Assembly (NCBI GenBank): GCA_029204225.1
Contig: CM055113.1
Location: 9,632,364-9,696,363, forward strand
Source: Diphasiastrum complanatum
Taxonomy: Eukaryota; Streptophyta; Lycopodiopsida; Lycopodiales; Lycopodiaceae
Length of the DNA stretch: 64,000 nt
Direction of reading: 5' to 3'
Positions 23,165 to 35,084 of the stretch are shown here, one piece after another (the stretch's first letter is position 1; the number at the start of each line of letters is the position of its first letter). The notes beneath the pieces were generated by a model, which saw nothing but the letters and a program-made list of their open reading frames with translations, searched no databases and had not been told where the DNA came from. The translations under genes were made by a program, and so were the position numbers.

Positions 23165-23455
23165 TAGATGGTGAATACACTGGCGGATACATTGGGCTGA
23201 TGGAATTGGTTGGTGGATGCAAATGGTGGATACAAAAGGTGAATGCAAATGGTGAATACATTGGGCCGATGAAATTGGTTGGCAGATGCAGATGGTGAAT
23301 ACACTGGCAGATACATTGGGCCGATGGAATCGGTTGGCTGATGCAAACGGTAGATACAGAAGACAGATGTAGATGGTGAATACACTGGGCTGATGAAATT
23401 GGTTGGCGGATGCAGATGGTGAATACACTGGCGGATACACTAGGCCGATGGAATT
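23165..23455 (+). repeat. Minisatellite with alternating 81/43-bp spacing
   Basis: The phrase GGTGAATAC recurs at 23170, 23251, 23293, 23374 and 23417 (spacings 81, 42, 81, 43). The larger unit is therefore about 123-124 bp, made of roughly three 41-bp subunits of type GGTGAATACACTGGCGGATA followed by GGGCTGATGGAATTGGTTGG. About 2.3 large units are present. Confidence 0.85.
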
Positions 23456-24339
23456 AAGCCAAAATAGACACTCTATAACTACTTGGTCTTTACCCAAATA
23501 AACATAGTCGATTTGGTAAGATGGCCAATCATTACCAAAATTCCACTATCTTGTTTATTTATTCGGGGTAATCTACCATGAACACAATTCTCTTCTATGG
23601 ATTAGGCATATCCTAGAATCTGAGTTATGATTCACCAATCTCAACTCTCCAGATTCCCGAGATCATATCATAAAATAAGAGTACATTATGAGAGTGCATC
23701 ACAATTCTTGAAAGACACATGAGTTGTTCCAAAAGTCCTTTCCATCAGGAAAGTTTCAGACTTTTCCAACTCACATACGGTGCCTATATAAAGATTGTAA
23801 TCCCTAATACGTCCTTATTTTAGACATGGCACAAATTGTCACTCCAAAGTTAGGGTGCCAATCTAGAATACGTCTAAATTTTTCTCTTAAGTTCTAATCT
23901 AGAATAACTTAAGATTCACCAGAACTTCATTATGTGAATCTCTAACTCCTAGCAACTAACAACTATCCAACTCTCCTGAGTCTTCCGGGATAGCATTCTA
24001 TCTATTTCAAATGGGAAAAGATAAGGCCCAAAAGTTCTCGTGTATACTATGCACACCCAATGATTCCAAAATGACTCATAGACGTTGTGACTTATAAGCA
24101 ATACATTTCAATAATAATATCCATAAGTAAGATCATATTGTTGATTTCTCATTGAGAATTGCTTATTGACCTAGAATTGATTTAAAATCAAATTAAATGT
24201 GGTGTTTTGGTACCACACCTAGACATTTAAATATTTTCTAAATCTAATACAGCTAACTGAATCAAACGCGTTACTTCTGAGTAGTTAGTTGTTGGAAATG
24301 AAGCTTAAGGAGGAACTTTCCCAGTTTTAAGTTTTGAGG

Positions 24340-24365
24340 ACAAAACTTGAATAAGGGGGGAAGAA
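24340..24365 (+). other. Polypurine tract of a gypsy-type LTR element
   Basis: GAGGACAAAACTTGAATAAGG followed by GGGGAAGAA is the typical 3' end of plant gypsy internal regions and lies directly before TGTCATGCCC. No coding region of this element was found upstream, so it may be a non-coding derivative. Confidence 0.6.
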
Positions 24366-25214
24366 TGTCATGCCCATGACTGGTCTCGGGTAGCATGTCC
24401 ACTCTAGGGATCAGTAGACCAACAACCTGTAAGTTAATTGTGACTATAAGGGAATTGGGGCCCTTATGTGCAAGGTCATAATTAATGGTTGTAGGCCTAA
24501 ACTCATGATGGTGGATTTGTATGGGTCTATCAGTGAGTCATTGAGAAATTGGATGACGTGGCCCAGATAGGCTGCAGAGGTGTCTGGTGAGGTGTCACAG
24601 TGCACTACTAGTGGTGCATGGGCCTTGGAGGGTATAAGTATACCTAGTGGGCTCTCACTAGTGTATGCTTGGTTGCATGACTGGTAGACATATGTTGCTA
24701 GTGTGATGCCTCATTCCTCTTTAATATAAAGTCCTCATCCAAGGATCATATTCTAAGCATGCCAATCACAAGCAACACAAGAAAAATGGATGGTGGATAA
24801 ACCAACCCAACAAAACCTAGATCGAACGGATCTAGTCCCCAAGCTATGGATCAATCACAAAGACGAATAGGCATCACACCAGCAACATACGGCTACTAGT
24901 CATGCAACCAAGCATACACTAGTGAGAGCCCACTAGGTATACTTATACCCTCCAAGGCCCATGCACCACTAGTAGTGCACTGTGACACCTCACTAGACAC
25001 CTCTGCAGCCTATGTGGGCCACATCATTTAATTTCCCAATGACTCACTGATAGACCCATACAAATCCACCATCATGAGTTTAGGCCTACAACCATTGATT
25101 ATGACCTTGCACATAAGGGCCCCAATTCCCTTATAGTCACAATTAACTTACGGGTTGTTGGTCTACTGATCCCTAGCGTGGACACGCTATCCGAGACCAA
25201 TCATGGGCATGACA
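24366..25214. repeat. 849-bp inverted repeat made of two LTR-like arms
   Basis: The left arm 24366-24713 (starting TGTCATGCCCATGACTGG) and the right arm 24865-25214 (ending ATGGGCATGACA) are reverse complements at high identity, with a few substitutions. They are separated by about 151 bp. The left arm follows a polypurine tract, so it is read as a 3' LTR start, and the right arm is the same LTR in opposite orientation. A terminal-inverted-repeat element is an alternative, but no target duplication flanks it. Confidence 0.85.
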
Positions 25215-26096
25215 GGTAGCTCGCAAGAAATGACTTCACCTTGCATTTAGGTATGAAGCTTTATGAAATAACACCGACATGGAAGGTAGCCTTACTCATT
25301 ACTACGGTCTGGCTCATGCATGCATGAGAAACTTCAAGAGTTGCATCAAATGGCTTTTTAAGCTACGATTGTAGAAAATGCTGATCTTGCATGTGTATAA
25401 GTGATAAGGGTGTGTCTACTATGCTTATTGCAAAGCAAAAAAATTTGTTCTTTCTTTTATTTTAAGTGCAGCTTTTGTAAGTAATGTTGCGGACTTATGT
25501 AGAGCTTGACTTTGGTACACTTGAATGGCATGGATTTTCCCAAGTCGTTCAGTGCTTGGACTCCCGAATGTTTTTTATGGGCAGTCCATAGGGCTAGTAT
25601 AGCACGGATCTGCTCTAGTACCTAGCATTGTGGCCATTGTCATGTCTCTTTTCATCTGTGTAGTGAAAGATAGCTTCTTACGTATAGAATGCTTACGTGA
25701 ACCTAATACATTCTTTTTGCTCTTATGCTGATTAGTATGGCATCTGCCCTGATACGGTCTCGTTAAAGGGAAGAATGTATTGCTAATTATGAAATGCATG
25801 ATTGGGAAGATTGGACATACTTTTTATAATTGCAATCATGCTGATAAGCTAGTGAATCTTGTTTCGGACATAGATAACAACTGATGCTTAGCTATGACAC
25901 ATGTCTTCCTCACGTAACTAACTCGTGTGGTTTTGTTGCGTTGGATGGTGGCAGGTAACAGCTGGGTGTCTTAAGACTTGCTTCGCTTTATGGTACTTTG
26001 TACTGTTAGACTTTATACAGCGTTGTTTTTACCTGTTATGCTATAAATTGAAGGGTTCAAAGGGTTTGGTCTTGACTATCAAGAGGGACTATGTGA

Positions 26097-26101
<5 letters not shown>
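25215..26101. other. No gene recognised
   Basis: Unique-looking sequence with only short accidental frames. Confidence 0.5.

Positions 26102-26190
<89 letters not shown>
26102..26190. repeat. (CT)n microsatellite, about 89 bp
   Basis: Uninterrupted alternating CT. Confidence 0.98.
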
Positions 26191-26194
<4 letters not shown>

Positions 26195-26434
26195 TGCTGA
26201 TTTTTTTGTGAATGAAAGAGGTGTATTTCATGGATGTGACCTTTATCACGTACTAAAATCATGTTTTCAATCTTATGTGAACCATTTCTAATTCTAGAAG
26301 CAAGATCTTGATGCATGGTTTATTGACAGTTTAACTTGGTTATTTTGCATCATCAAGTTTCATAGTTAAATATTATATCAACTATGGATCTTGACACTTA
26401 GGGTATGCTCAAAGTAATTGAAAATTCTCACATG

Positions 26435-26995
26435 TGATGGAAACTAGCAATAAATAGTCTCGATTGCGAGCGCTCCGATAGAGTCGATCTGTGTAGCTTT
26501 AGATACTACTTCATACTACGATCAATCATCTTCGGGCTACAAACTGACACTGCAGATCTGATTTAAGTTTTTGAACAATAGATAATGTTTAATGATAGCG
26601 GAAGTATATCTACAATAAGCAAGCATCAAAATCATTCACGGATTACATATCATATGCAAAACTCTATTTTTCACAAATTGGTTTTACAACAACAATTTTC
26701 AATGCAGTCTGTTTCTCAGATCAGCGCGTCGGCGCAAGAGAGATATTCTCTCTTATGAGGAACTAGCTACTACTAGTTCTATATTTGTTTGGGTGACAAT
26801 ATGTGTCTACTACTCAACTCAAAAATCAACCTTCATTACTCTCGTTGATCCTATATATAGAAGAACAGGAGAGATGATTAGTTTTAAGCTACAGGATTAG
26901 AAGAATAGCTTTAGACTTAATCCTAACAGCTTCTAGATGCCCATCGTAGTAGTCCGTGCAACCCATCATTGTCTATCCATGTGCTGGAATTCTTT
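26435..26995 (-). repeat. LTR relic of the 46.9-kb copia family
   Basis: Near-colinear with 46925-47490: TGATGGAAACT..CAATAAA.AGTC, the phrase GCTCCGATAGAGTCGATCTG, GATCAGCGCGTCGGCGCAAG and CCATGTGCTGGAAT are shared. No internal region lies next to it, so it is a solo or truncated LTR. Confidence 0.8.
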
Positions 26996-29703
26996 GAAAG
27001 CTTAGTTTCATAACGATGTGGCATGTTGTGACCAAATTGAGGCTCAATTATCAAAGTATGTGTTTCGAACTTAAATGTGTCTTCATTTTGCAATATTAAA
27101 ATTGAATGTATAATGTTTATCATTTAAAGACAAGCAAGCAATTTAAATGTTGTTTAGATTTTATCTAGATAGATATTTCTAAGTTGTTGGAGTAGGTTAT
27201 TATGGCTTGGTCATTCTATAATTTATTAATATTAATTCCATAGCATGGGATGATTTGTGCATAGCTTGCTCATCATTGGCATGTTCTATAAGATGACTAT
27301 CTTGGTATGTACTTCTAAGCTATTGGTATGTGGGTTGGTCTCTCTTTACTTTATTAAATTTAATTCCACATGATGGCATGATTGGTGTATAGTTTGCATG
27401 CATTTGTGAATACAAGGGCATGGGGGATATAAAATTGTGAATGTTGTGACTGTGGTTGTACAATAGTGGTGAGTGGTGAGTGGTGATGTTTTGATTTTAA
27501 CTTCGCTCAATGCATGTCTTCTTTCATATCAACATGGCAAATGAGGGAGAACGTCTGCCAAACTAGTTGACCTTGTGGCACCAAAAAGCATGCATGATTA
27601 TTGATCGGATTAACGAGTGCAATCAATTCTTTTTGGTTACGTCAACTTGTTTGATAGTGGGCATAAAAATATTTTATGCATATTACATTGACGTGTACAA
27701 CTATGTCATGGAGTACGATGTCGACCTCCAAGCCTAGCAAGACACCCATGACGTGGAAGAAGATGACATGATGCACTGTTGCATCATCATGTTCATTTTG
27801 ATTGGACAAATTTGTGATAGGATGAATCACCATCTGCATATCACAATGAGTCTTGCTGGTGTGGACGACTCTAATATTTGGTGATGTTTTTCAACTAGAG
27901 TATAAATGACATCAAGTCCATACTCATCTAGATAGAGATTGTCTACATGGCTATGACTAGCATGTAGAATCCTTTTTTTTGTATATTATTACTATGTTTG
28001 TTATTTACATGCATATGTGAATGTGATTGTGATTGTCAATGCTTTCAAGGATTCAAATTGCGAATATAAATGTGATTGATTGTTTATTAAGAATAATTGT
28101 TTATAGTGTACATTATATTTGTCCAATGTAAATGCAAAATGATTTTGTAAATAATGAGTTTCCACATTGGGATCTAGATTAAATCTCAAAATTTTCCAAA
28201 GTACCCCACATTTGATCGAATGGTTTTTTTTCTTTTCATATCGCGACTAGGTACTAAAACACACCATTGATCATCAGATCTAATTCCCTTTCCAAAATTA
28301 CTGATGTCCCATACCATCAACTTTTCCTTCCAGAAAACCCTTAATCGCCTTATCTGATATTCTAGAGATCCATTGATCATCTACTTGTCCTATGATCCAT
28401 ATAGGATATTATCTCTTGTTCCCATAAACTGGAGAATCCATTTATTTGGATGACTGGCATGCCTATCAGATGGATACCACAAACCCACATCGATCCAGTG
28501 ATCTAAACAGAAGAATTAATATGGTTCACTATTACATTCTGATCCTTTTTGGTGAATGATAAGCTTCGAAACCCTACTGATGCATCAAATCTAGCTACAA
28601 GCTTCTATCAACTAACAGATCCAATGTAATCCACATATCAGATTCCACTTCTAACATCACAATTGACATCCAAAACTGCGGATAACTCAATGGGTACAAA
28701 GATATCAGTTATGAATTCAATTAAATGAACTCTATCCAGGAAATTAATATCTGGTATTAAGCAATTATTTATTGAGATTACCAAAAACATTTCTCGATCA
28801 CACTTACTACCATTGATGTCCACTCTTATTCCCTCAGAATTTCCAGTTCCCTGAAAATCTATTTCAGCTAAGGTACTAAGAAGACGTAACGACATTAGTA
28901 AATGTTTAAAATTAATTACTGTAGAAAAAAGTTTGATACGATTTCGTTTTTATCCTATATCTGGGCTGAATAACTGATATATCAAAAATCATCTACTAAT
29001 ATGTAAAAATTACTAGTTTGATCTTTTGAATATAATTCACAATAAGATTTAATTGGAAATGAAATCCTTTTTTTTTTTAATTTCTATTATTACGATCTTT
29101 CCAATAAAATTGGACTGTTTTCCTTTTCATTACACTGGTTTAAGAATTACTTCGTAAAAGTTGTCTGTAATTAATGAAAAATCCATAAAATCTGGACTAG
29201 GGTACTTCTTTTCCTGTATTCAACACAAAAAAGTTTTGTCAATAAAGAACTACCTCCAAAATATTACCATTTTATTCCAATTAATTACTTTAACAAGTAT
29301 TTCAAAAGCTTTTGTTTGCTCTATCCCCAATGATCAAAATCCTCCTTCTTTGCTGGTTCTATCTCGATATAGACTGATCGAAATCTATCAATCCTGTCGG
29401 GGGTGCCCGCTGTGTACCCTCTGCTGCCTACAGCCTTGCCCGTGGGTCTGAAATCCTCAAAAATTGTCCTGTTATAACTTTTAGGAACGATCCGCATATT
29501 TTATAATCACCTCTTGCAACACAGCTCAATTCCTTGTAGCACCGAATCTCCTTCCACAAAACTCCCACCCTTGTAGATGAAAATTGAAATTGTTAGGTGG
29601 CTAGGGACACCACCTCCACACCTTGAAGATGGTCGGATCAACCTGCATGTGATGATTGCCTCCGTTCGTTGAGTATCTCCTTGTTCTCTCGAATCTCAAA
29701 CCA
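26996..29703. other. No intact gene; weak decayed coding signal at 28190-28900
   Basis: AT-rich. On the minus strand at 28190-28900 several short frames in succession contain protein-like text (DHWIDVGLWYPSDR, WKEKLMVWDISNFGKG, INNCLIPDINFLDRVHLIEF), broken by stops. I do not recognise the source. It may be a decayed transposon or gene. Confidence 0.3.
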
Positions 29704-29716
29704 CACTCTGATACCA
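29704..29716 (-). promoter_or_regulatory. Copia primer binding site
   Basis: On the minus strand TGGTATCAGAGTG follows the LTR end CTAACA directly, matching the initiator tRNA-Met primer site. Confidence 0.75.
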
Positions 29717-30146
29717 TGTTAGAAAACCGACCCCTACTCATACAAGTTACCCAAGACAAGATTCCTATTGTGATGAAACAATAGCCAAAAAAAAACACAT
29801 GAGAGAGAACACAAGTGATGAGAAACTCCAACTATGTCCCATTGCTTATGAGGTAGGGCATACTACATTCTTATAGACTTTGGTCTATGCCAAAAGCAAA
29901 AGCAATCTAAAAGCACTTACCCAATTCATGTCTCTACATTGGGTAAAAGCACTAACACCTATCTATAGCAATAACTTGTGCTCCAAATTAAGCACTAGAA
30001 TCTCAAACTTGTCTAACTATAGTCTAACTAGACTTTTACTAAATATAGGTAAGGGCCCCTAGAATTAGCACACAGGCATGGCCCAATAATCCTAATTAAT
30101 CTAAATGACAACATTAGGGGTAATAATGTAAACATTAACTCTAACA
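29717..30146 (-). repeat. Copia 5' LTR
   Basis: On the minus strand it runs from TGTTAGAGTTAATG to TTTTCTAACA (about 430 bp) with TGTTAG/CTAACA ends. A block GCACACAGGCATGGCC beside a GGGCCCCT-like stretch is shared with the LTR at 54410-54835, so the two elements are related. Little internal sequence remains. Confidence 0.7.
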
Positions 30147-30879
30147 ACATCCTACTTTTGAGGTCTTCACAATCCTACCATGTAGTGTCTAGCGACCTCA
30201 ACAATTTGGAGATCAAAAAGTAGAAAGGAGAGCTTGGTATGTATGAAATTATATGCCGCCATGGTATTTGTCTAATGAAGACTGTGAAAAAAGGTTCCTC
30301 TATCATGTAAGTCACTCGAAAGCACATTATAGACTCACAATATCCTACTAAAAATTTATCCACTAGGATAGGCACTGGTATTGAAGATTGCAAACAAGTC
30401 CCTCTATTGACCAAGCCAATGGGAATAGATCATAACCTTACAAATAGACTATTGAAAAACTATCTACTATGTATGATAGGCTAGCCTCACCTATGAGAAG
30501 GTCCTCCACTATGTAGGTGCTCAAACATCTAAATGCAAAGCCATCAACTGCACCTATTGGATATCACTCTTAGGCTACATACAAGAGTAAATGGCAGCCA
30601 ATTTTCCATCGCATTCCCATACTTTGTAGTCCTAAGAACAAATATAGAGAATCTCAAATCCTTGCTATCAGAACAAAAGTACGCGGAGAAGCCGTGATAA
30701 TATAGTTAGTTGAGATAGTGATAAAAACCAATTAATATAGTCTGTACAAGCAATATACATTGTCCCTCCAAGCTAAAAACCACATCAAATGTAAGGTAAG
30801 TGGTGTAAATAACTTTCTCCCTCTATTCAAACAACTATCCTTGGCTTGTGCTACTTCTAGTAATTTGTCATTTAACTGT
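30147..30879. other. No gene recognised
   Basis: AT-rich sequence with only accidental short frames. Confidence 0.5.
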
Positions 30880-31692
30880 TTCTCATGTCCTATTTCTCAA
30901 ATATCATTTGTTGTTTCGCGAAGGTGGACATTTCCTTGGTGGGAAAGAATTCCAAAATTACACCATGACCCAAGATGATTGATGCACTAAGCTACAAAGG
31001 GCATACACATTTGCTATCTTTTTATGGGCCAATGGTACAATAAATAACGGATGCCAAGAGCCAAGATGTAAACTCCATCATCCAGGGATCCTTGATTTTT
31101 TATCTCGTGGACCTACAGTGATTCATTCTTAAACTGATTGTTGCAGTTTCCTCCAGCATAAAGGTCATATGTCTCTAGTAATGTCATGTTTCTCAAGTAT
31201 CATTTGCTGTTTCATGAGGGTAGATTGAAAGTCAGAGAAAATGTACAGAAAACTTTGTGAGAAGAACCAGAACTACACCATGACCCAAGATGATTGATGC
31301 ACTAAGCTACAAAGGGCATGCACATTTGCTATTTTTTTATGGGCCCAACGTTATAATAAACAATGGATGTCAAGAGCCCAGATGTAAACTCCATCATCCG
31401 TGGATCCTGAAAATTTTGTCTCGTAGACCTATGGTGATTCATTCTGAAACTGATTGTTGCAGTTTCCTCCAGCATAAAGGTCATATGTCCTCCAGTAATG
31501 TCATGCTTTTCAAGTATCATTTGTTGTTTCATGAGGGTCTGTGAGAAAGAATTCCAAAACTACACCATGACCCAAGATGATTGATGCACTAAGCTACAAT
31601 ATTCATGCACAAGGGCTATCTTTTCATGGGCCCAATGTTACAATAAACAATGGACGCCAAGAGCCAGCATAAAGGTCATATGTCTCTGGTAC
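30880..31692 (+). repeat. Tandem array, units of 287-315 bp
   Basis: CACCATGACCCAAGATGATT occurs at 30961, 31276 and 31563. Each is followed by the same order of blocks (GATGCACTAAGCTACAA, ATGGGCC, CCTCCAGCATAAAGGTCATA, AAGTATCATTTG). A partial unit precedes the first and a truncated one ends the array. Units differ by substitutions and small deletions. No coding potential is evident. Confidence 0.9.
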
Positions 31693-32396
31693 TTACCAGG
31701 CACTACGGCTTGGATCCTTCTTGAGTTTTGGTCCATAGTAGTCCAGACCCCTTAGGGAAGTGGAGCATACTTGGAGAAACTTCAATGCCTATACAAACAA
31801 AATTAAGGCATTATCGGCCAAGGTATTTTGATTTCGCATCTGCCCACCTATACAAGTTCCGGTTTGAAAGCTGTCTAGAAAAATAGGCAACTACTCTACT
31901 TCACTTTTCCAATCTTCCTTGTAGAACATTTGATTCCGAATCGGCAATGGACATAGATTTGCACCATGATCAGCAAGGCACAATCCCCATGATAGATATA
32001 TTTGACCCGGTTACATCAATTATCATCGCTCATTAGAAAGAGGAACACATATTTAGGGTTTCCAGCCAGGATAATTTTTCTTGTGTTTAATCTGACAAAT
32101 AAAAGACAATAGGGCGAGAAACATACTGACAATGTAAAGAACTTACGTGTACAAAACAAGTTCTAGGCATCAAACGTTCTCAGCATTTTGTTATCTCTTG
32201 ATGCTAGATTTCTTATTAGATGGAGTATTTTGCTCCTGAAATCTTTACACTAAAGGTCGTCCTCTTATCTTCCACCCACCTGCAAAAAGTTGAGAGAAAC
32301 CTGAGGAGAATATGCATAGAGGAAAGTAATGAATTGTGATCTTAGACATTGAAACTCGGGTACCTCCACTTCTGTAAGGGTTCTGAATATCTATAT
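31693..32396. other. Downstream flank of the UPF0496 gene, no gene seen
   Basis: Probably includes the 3' UTR of the minus-strand gene at 32397. No other signal was found. Confidence 0.4.
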
Positions 32397-33427
32397 TTAG
32401 GCCCATTCAGAGATAATACTTTCTTCAAGATCGTTCAGCAAGAGAGTAAAAGTTTCCTGGTTCCTCTGCAGTTGCTCCCAAATATCTCGCACTATCTGAT
32501 CATCATCTGTATGCTCCAAAAAGAATCTCAATTGATTTTTACTGTACTCTATTTCGTTTTTTAAACGTGTGACAAAGAGGTTCATAGTTTGTAAAGAATG
32601 CTTTACCACAAAGGTGCCCCGAGCTGCACTATTCAGCTGCCTCCATCTTGTGTTCACACGCTTCCTTCTCACAGGCCTTAGAATGATACGATACACAGAA
32701 AGTGCCTGCGAGGGTATGGTGATCGCCAGCGGCCCTGCTACTAGTGCTGTCAATAGCGTGAGTGCCCCTGCCAAGGGGATCAGTACCAGACTAGCACAGC
32801 CAGCCACAGTCAAGACAGCAGATGCTCTCAGAATTTTCCTTGCGGACCTACATGTCCTTCTTGCACTTCTCCGCCTCTGTAAATGCTCATTCATCTCCTC
32901 GTAATTACGTAAGACAAGCTGAAATTCGTCCCACATTTTCCCACAGAAGGGATTATCTGCCTCCACAAAATTGCTGATCCTTCTGAAATTTTCATCACCA
33001 GGAACGGCAACGGCAACAACACCAAGTTCTGTGGTCTTAGTTAAGAAGAGCTCAAGAAACTCTTTGAGGATACATTGATTCGCTTTCGCTTTTGCAATGC
33101 TCTGGAGAACGATAGCACAGAGATCTGATACTTTGAGACTAGGATTTGATATTACTACTGTACGCTTGGTAGTGTTTCTTTTCAAGCAAATATCCCATTC
33201 CCTTACCAGATTTTCCCTAAGAACTGCTCGGTCGGACGAAACCGATGCATCCTCAAAATCCACAATAATCTCATTCTTGTTGTTACTCCATGGCGCAACA
33301 AAAATATGGTTCTGTGGAACCAAGGAATGGTCGGTTCTGAGATCCATAGCACGCTTCTTTGCCTCCACCTCCATTTCAATATTCCAGTTAGCACTGGACT
33401 CATACAGATTGTATGCGATACACGCAT
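32397..33427 (-). CDS. UPF0496 family protein
   Basis: A minus-strand exon of about 343 codons with its stop at 32397. The acceptor TTATGTTGTAG lies just upstream of 33427. Family marks: a middle helical region with VEADNPFCGKMWDEFQ (the NPF..W..F. pattern of UPF0496), then a basic stretch (RRRSARRTCRSARKI), two hydrophobic segments (SAVLTVAGCASLVLIPLAGAL and ALVAGPLAITIPS), and coiled-coil-like text to the end. UPF0496 proteins are plant-specific, about 350-400 residues, usually membrane-associated. Their biochemical role is not established. The first exon is unresolved: the frame enters at phase 1, and the first Met inside this exon is at 33374, giving about 326 residues. The opposite strand's frames are shadows. 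Confidence 0.72.
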
Positions 33428-33479
33428 CTACAACATAACACAATCGATGTGATAAAAAAATCTTCAATGTTCGAATAAA

Positions 33480-33965
33480 ATTGTGATATCATGTACCGTA
33501 CGATCGATCTGCCAGGACTAGGTATTCCCAAAAAGCTAAGCTGCTGTTTATGGCTGCTTTCGAACAGAGGTTCAAAATGGACAAATTTCTTAAAATCTTC
33601 AATGATCGAAAAATAATACGATATCATTTACCATAAGCTCTGCCACAACTAGGTATTTCCAAAGAGTACTGCTTATGATATCATTTACCATAAGCTCTGC
33701 CACAACTAGGTCTTTCCAAAGAGTACTGCTTATGATATCATTTAGGCATTTTCAAAGAGGACTGCTTTGGAACGGAGGTTCAAAATGGACAAAGTCCTTG
33801 AACTCGTCGATGTTCGAAATATCACTTACCAAAAGCTCTGCCACAACTAGATATGTCCAAAAGGTAATGCCGTTGAACAGAGGTTCAAAATAGACATAAT
33901 GCTTATAAAATTCGACGTTCGAAAACTAATGTGATCGCTCATTTACCATAAGATCTGCCACAACA
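33480..33965 (-). repeat. Tandem exon-like duplications 5' of the UPF0496 gene
   Basis: On the minus strand, blocks encoding variants of VHFEPLF and YLVVAELM followed by GTAAATGATATC or GTAAGTGATATT (5' splice-site-like) recur about five times, with variable spacing of about 57-180 bp. Starts of the plus-strand phrase (ATTTACCATAAGCTCTGCCACAAC) lie near 33617, 33682, 33825 (changed) and 33941, with a diverged copy near 33490. It resembles a repeatedly copied exon with its donor site. Confidence 0.75.
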
Positions 33966-34156
33966 AAGCTATGGCAGCTTTTAAACAGCAGTTCTAAACA
34001 GACAGCGCTCTGAAACTCGACAAATTAAAGCCCTTCCTTGCATAAACGCAGTTACAACTGACCTGTAAAATTCTTGGGAAATCGATGCAGAATATTACTG
34101 AAAAGGTAAAGTGTATACAGCTTATTAGAAGCAGAAGAAGCAAAAAGAGCTCCGTA

Positions 34157-34163
34157 TTTTATA
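34157..34163 (-). promoter_or_regulatory. Possible TATA box of the UPF0496 gene
   Basis: TATAAAA on the minus strand inside GGTATAAAATACGG, upstream of the array and the exon. The distance to the coding exon (about 730 bp) would require a 5' UTR with an intron. This is suggestive only. Confidence 0.35.
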
Positions 34164-34277
34164 CCTTGGATACGATCCATCCAGAAATTGCAAGAGAAAC
34201 AAGCTACATAATGGTTTGCTGGCGATGGCAGAACTATAACACAATCCATCCCTACCAGAAAATGCGCGACCATGGCT

Positions 34278-34612
34278 GAGTGCCACCTGGACTCATTTCA
34301 ATGGCCGATTGAGCAAAACGTGGCAAAATCTTTACGTTTATGATCAGATCCAACGGCGGCTAGCGTGCTTAGACCATGAAGTAGGAGGCCCGATGAGGCG
34401 GCAAGTCATAAATAATTGTATCATGCCACCTGGCTGACTTTTTAAAACGTGGCAAAATCGGAAGGTCTATGACGTAATCCAACGGTGGCCAAAAAACTTT
34501 ATGGAAAGCTAATAAAAAGCCAGGAACGAGTACCTTGAAGGAGCAAGACTAGTGTATCGCGATACGCCACGTGTCTAAAAGCAACCAATGAATGGTCGCC
34601 ACGTGCACAAAA
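34278..34612. promoter_or_regulatory. Repeated promoter-like modules with CACGTG boxes
   Basis: The order TGCCACCTGG.CT ... AAAACGTGGCAAAATC ... TATGA ... ATCCAACGG.GGC occurs at 34281-34363 and again at 34424-34490. A third site at 34566-34602 has two CACGTG G-boxes. It lies upstream of the minus-strand UPF0496 gene. G-boxes bind bZIP/bHLH factors in light and ABA responses. Confidence 0.5.
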
Positions 34613-35084
34613 GTACCATTTCACCTGAGTATATGAAGTGAATTGCATTTTGAAGCACGATGGGAAATGCAAATCGCCTGCCTTGCCTTGTAGGGAACTA
34701 AGTGCCACTTTTTTTAGTTTCTTTTAGGGATTGTAGTATTGAAATGTCACATATTCTTTAGATGAGTAACTAAAAGTATTTACCCATGAACTTAGTCTTT
34801 GTAGGAAATATGTGTCATTCTAGTGACAAAATAAATCATTACCCTTAAGGCATCATGTGCATTCTTGAAGATGACTAATATTGTCTATGTAAATACTCTT
34901 CCAAATCATACCTAGAGGCTAGTATACAAGGTAGATTCAATCACCTTGATGGTTCGCCTTTGTCATCCTTTTAACTTGACAATTAAGCAATTTAATGTGA
35001 TACTCTTATTTCTTTATGTTTAACCAAACATAGAATGCTACACTAGTGCACATTTGTGAAAGCTTCAAACACTTTAAAAGAGTG
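34613..35084. other. No gene recognised
   Basis: AT-rich intergenic sequence. Confidence 0.5.

Noticed and set aside
23027-23497. 156-codon minus frame over the minisatellite
   Set aside because: It is repetitive only because the DNA is a minisatellite. No domain and no start context.
27642-27839. His/Val-rich 65-codon minus frame, considered as a transposase fragment
   Set aside because: No catalytic motif or neighbouring terminal repeats support it.
30880-31692. Considered as a CRISPR-like array
   Set aside because: Units are about 300 bp and diverged, spacers are not unique between short repeats, and the organism is a plant.
32569-32904. 111-codon plus-strand frame opposite the UPF0496 exon
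   Set aside because: Shadow of the minus-strand coding exon.
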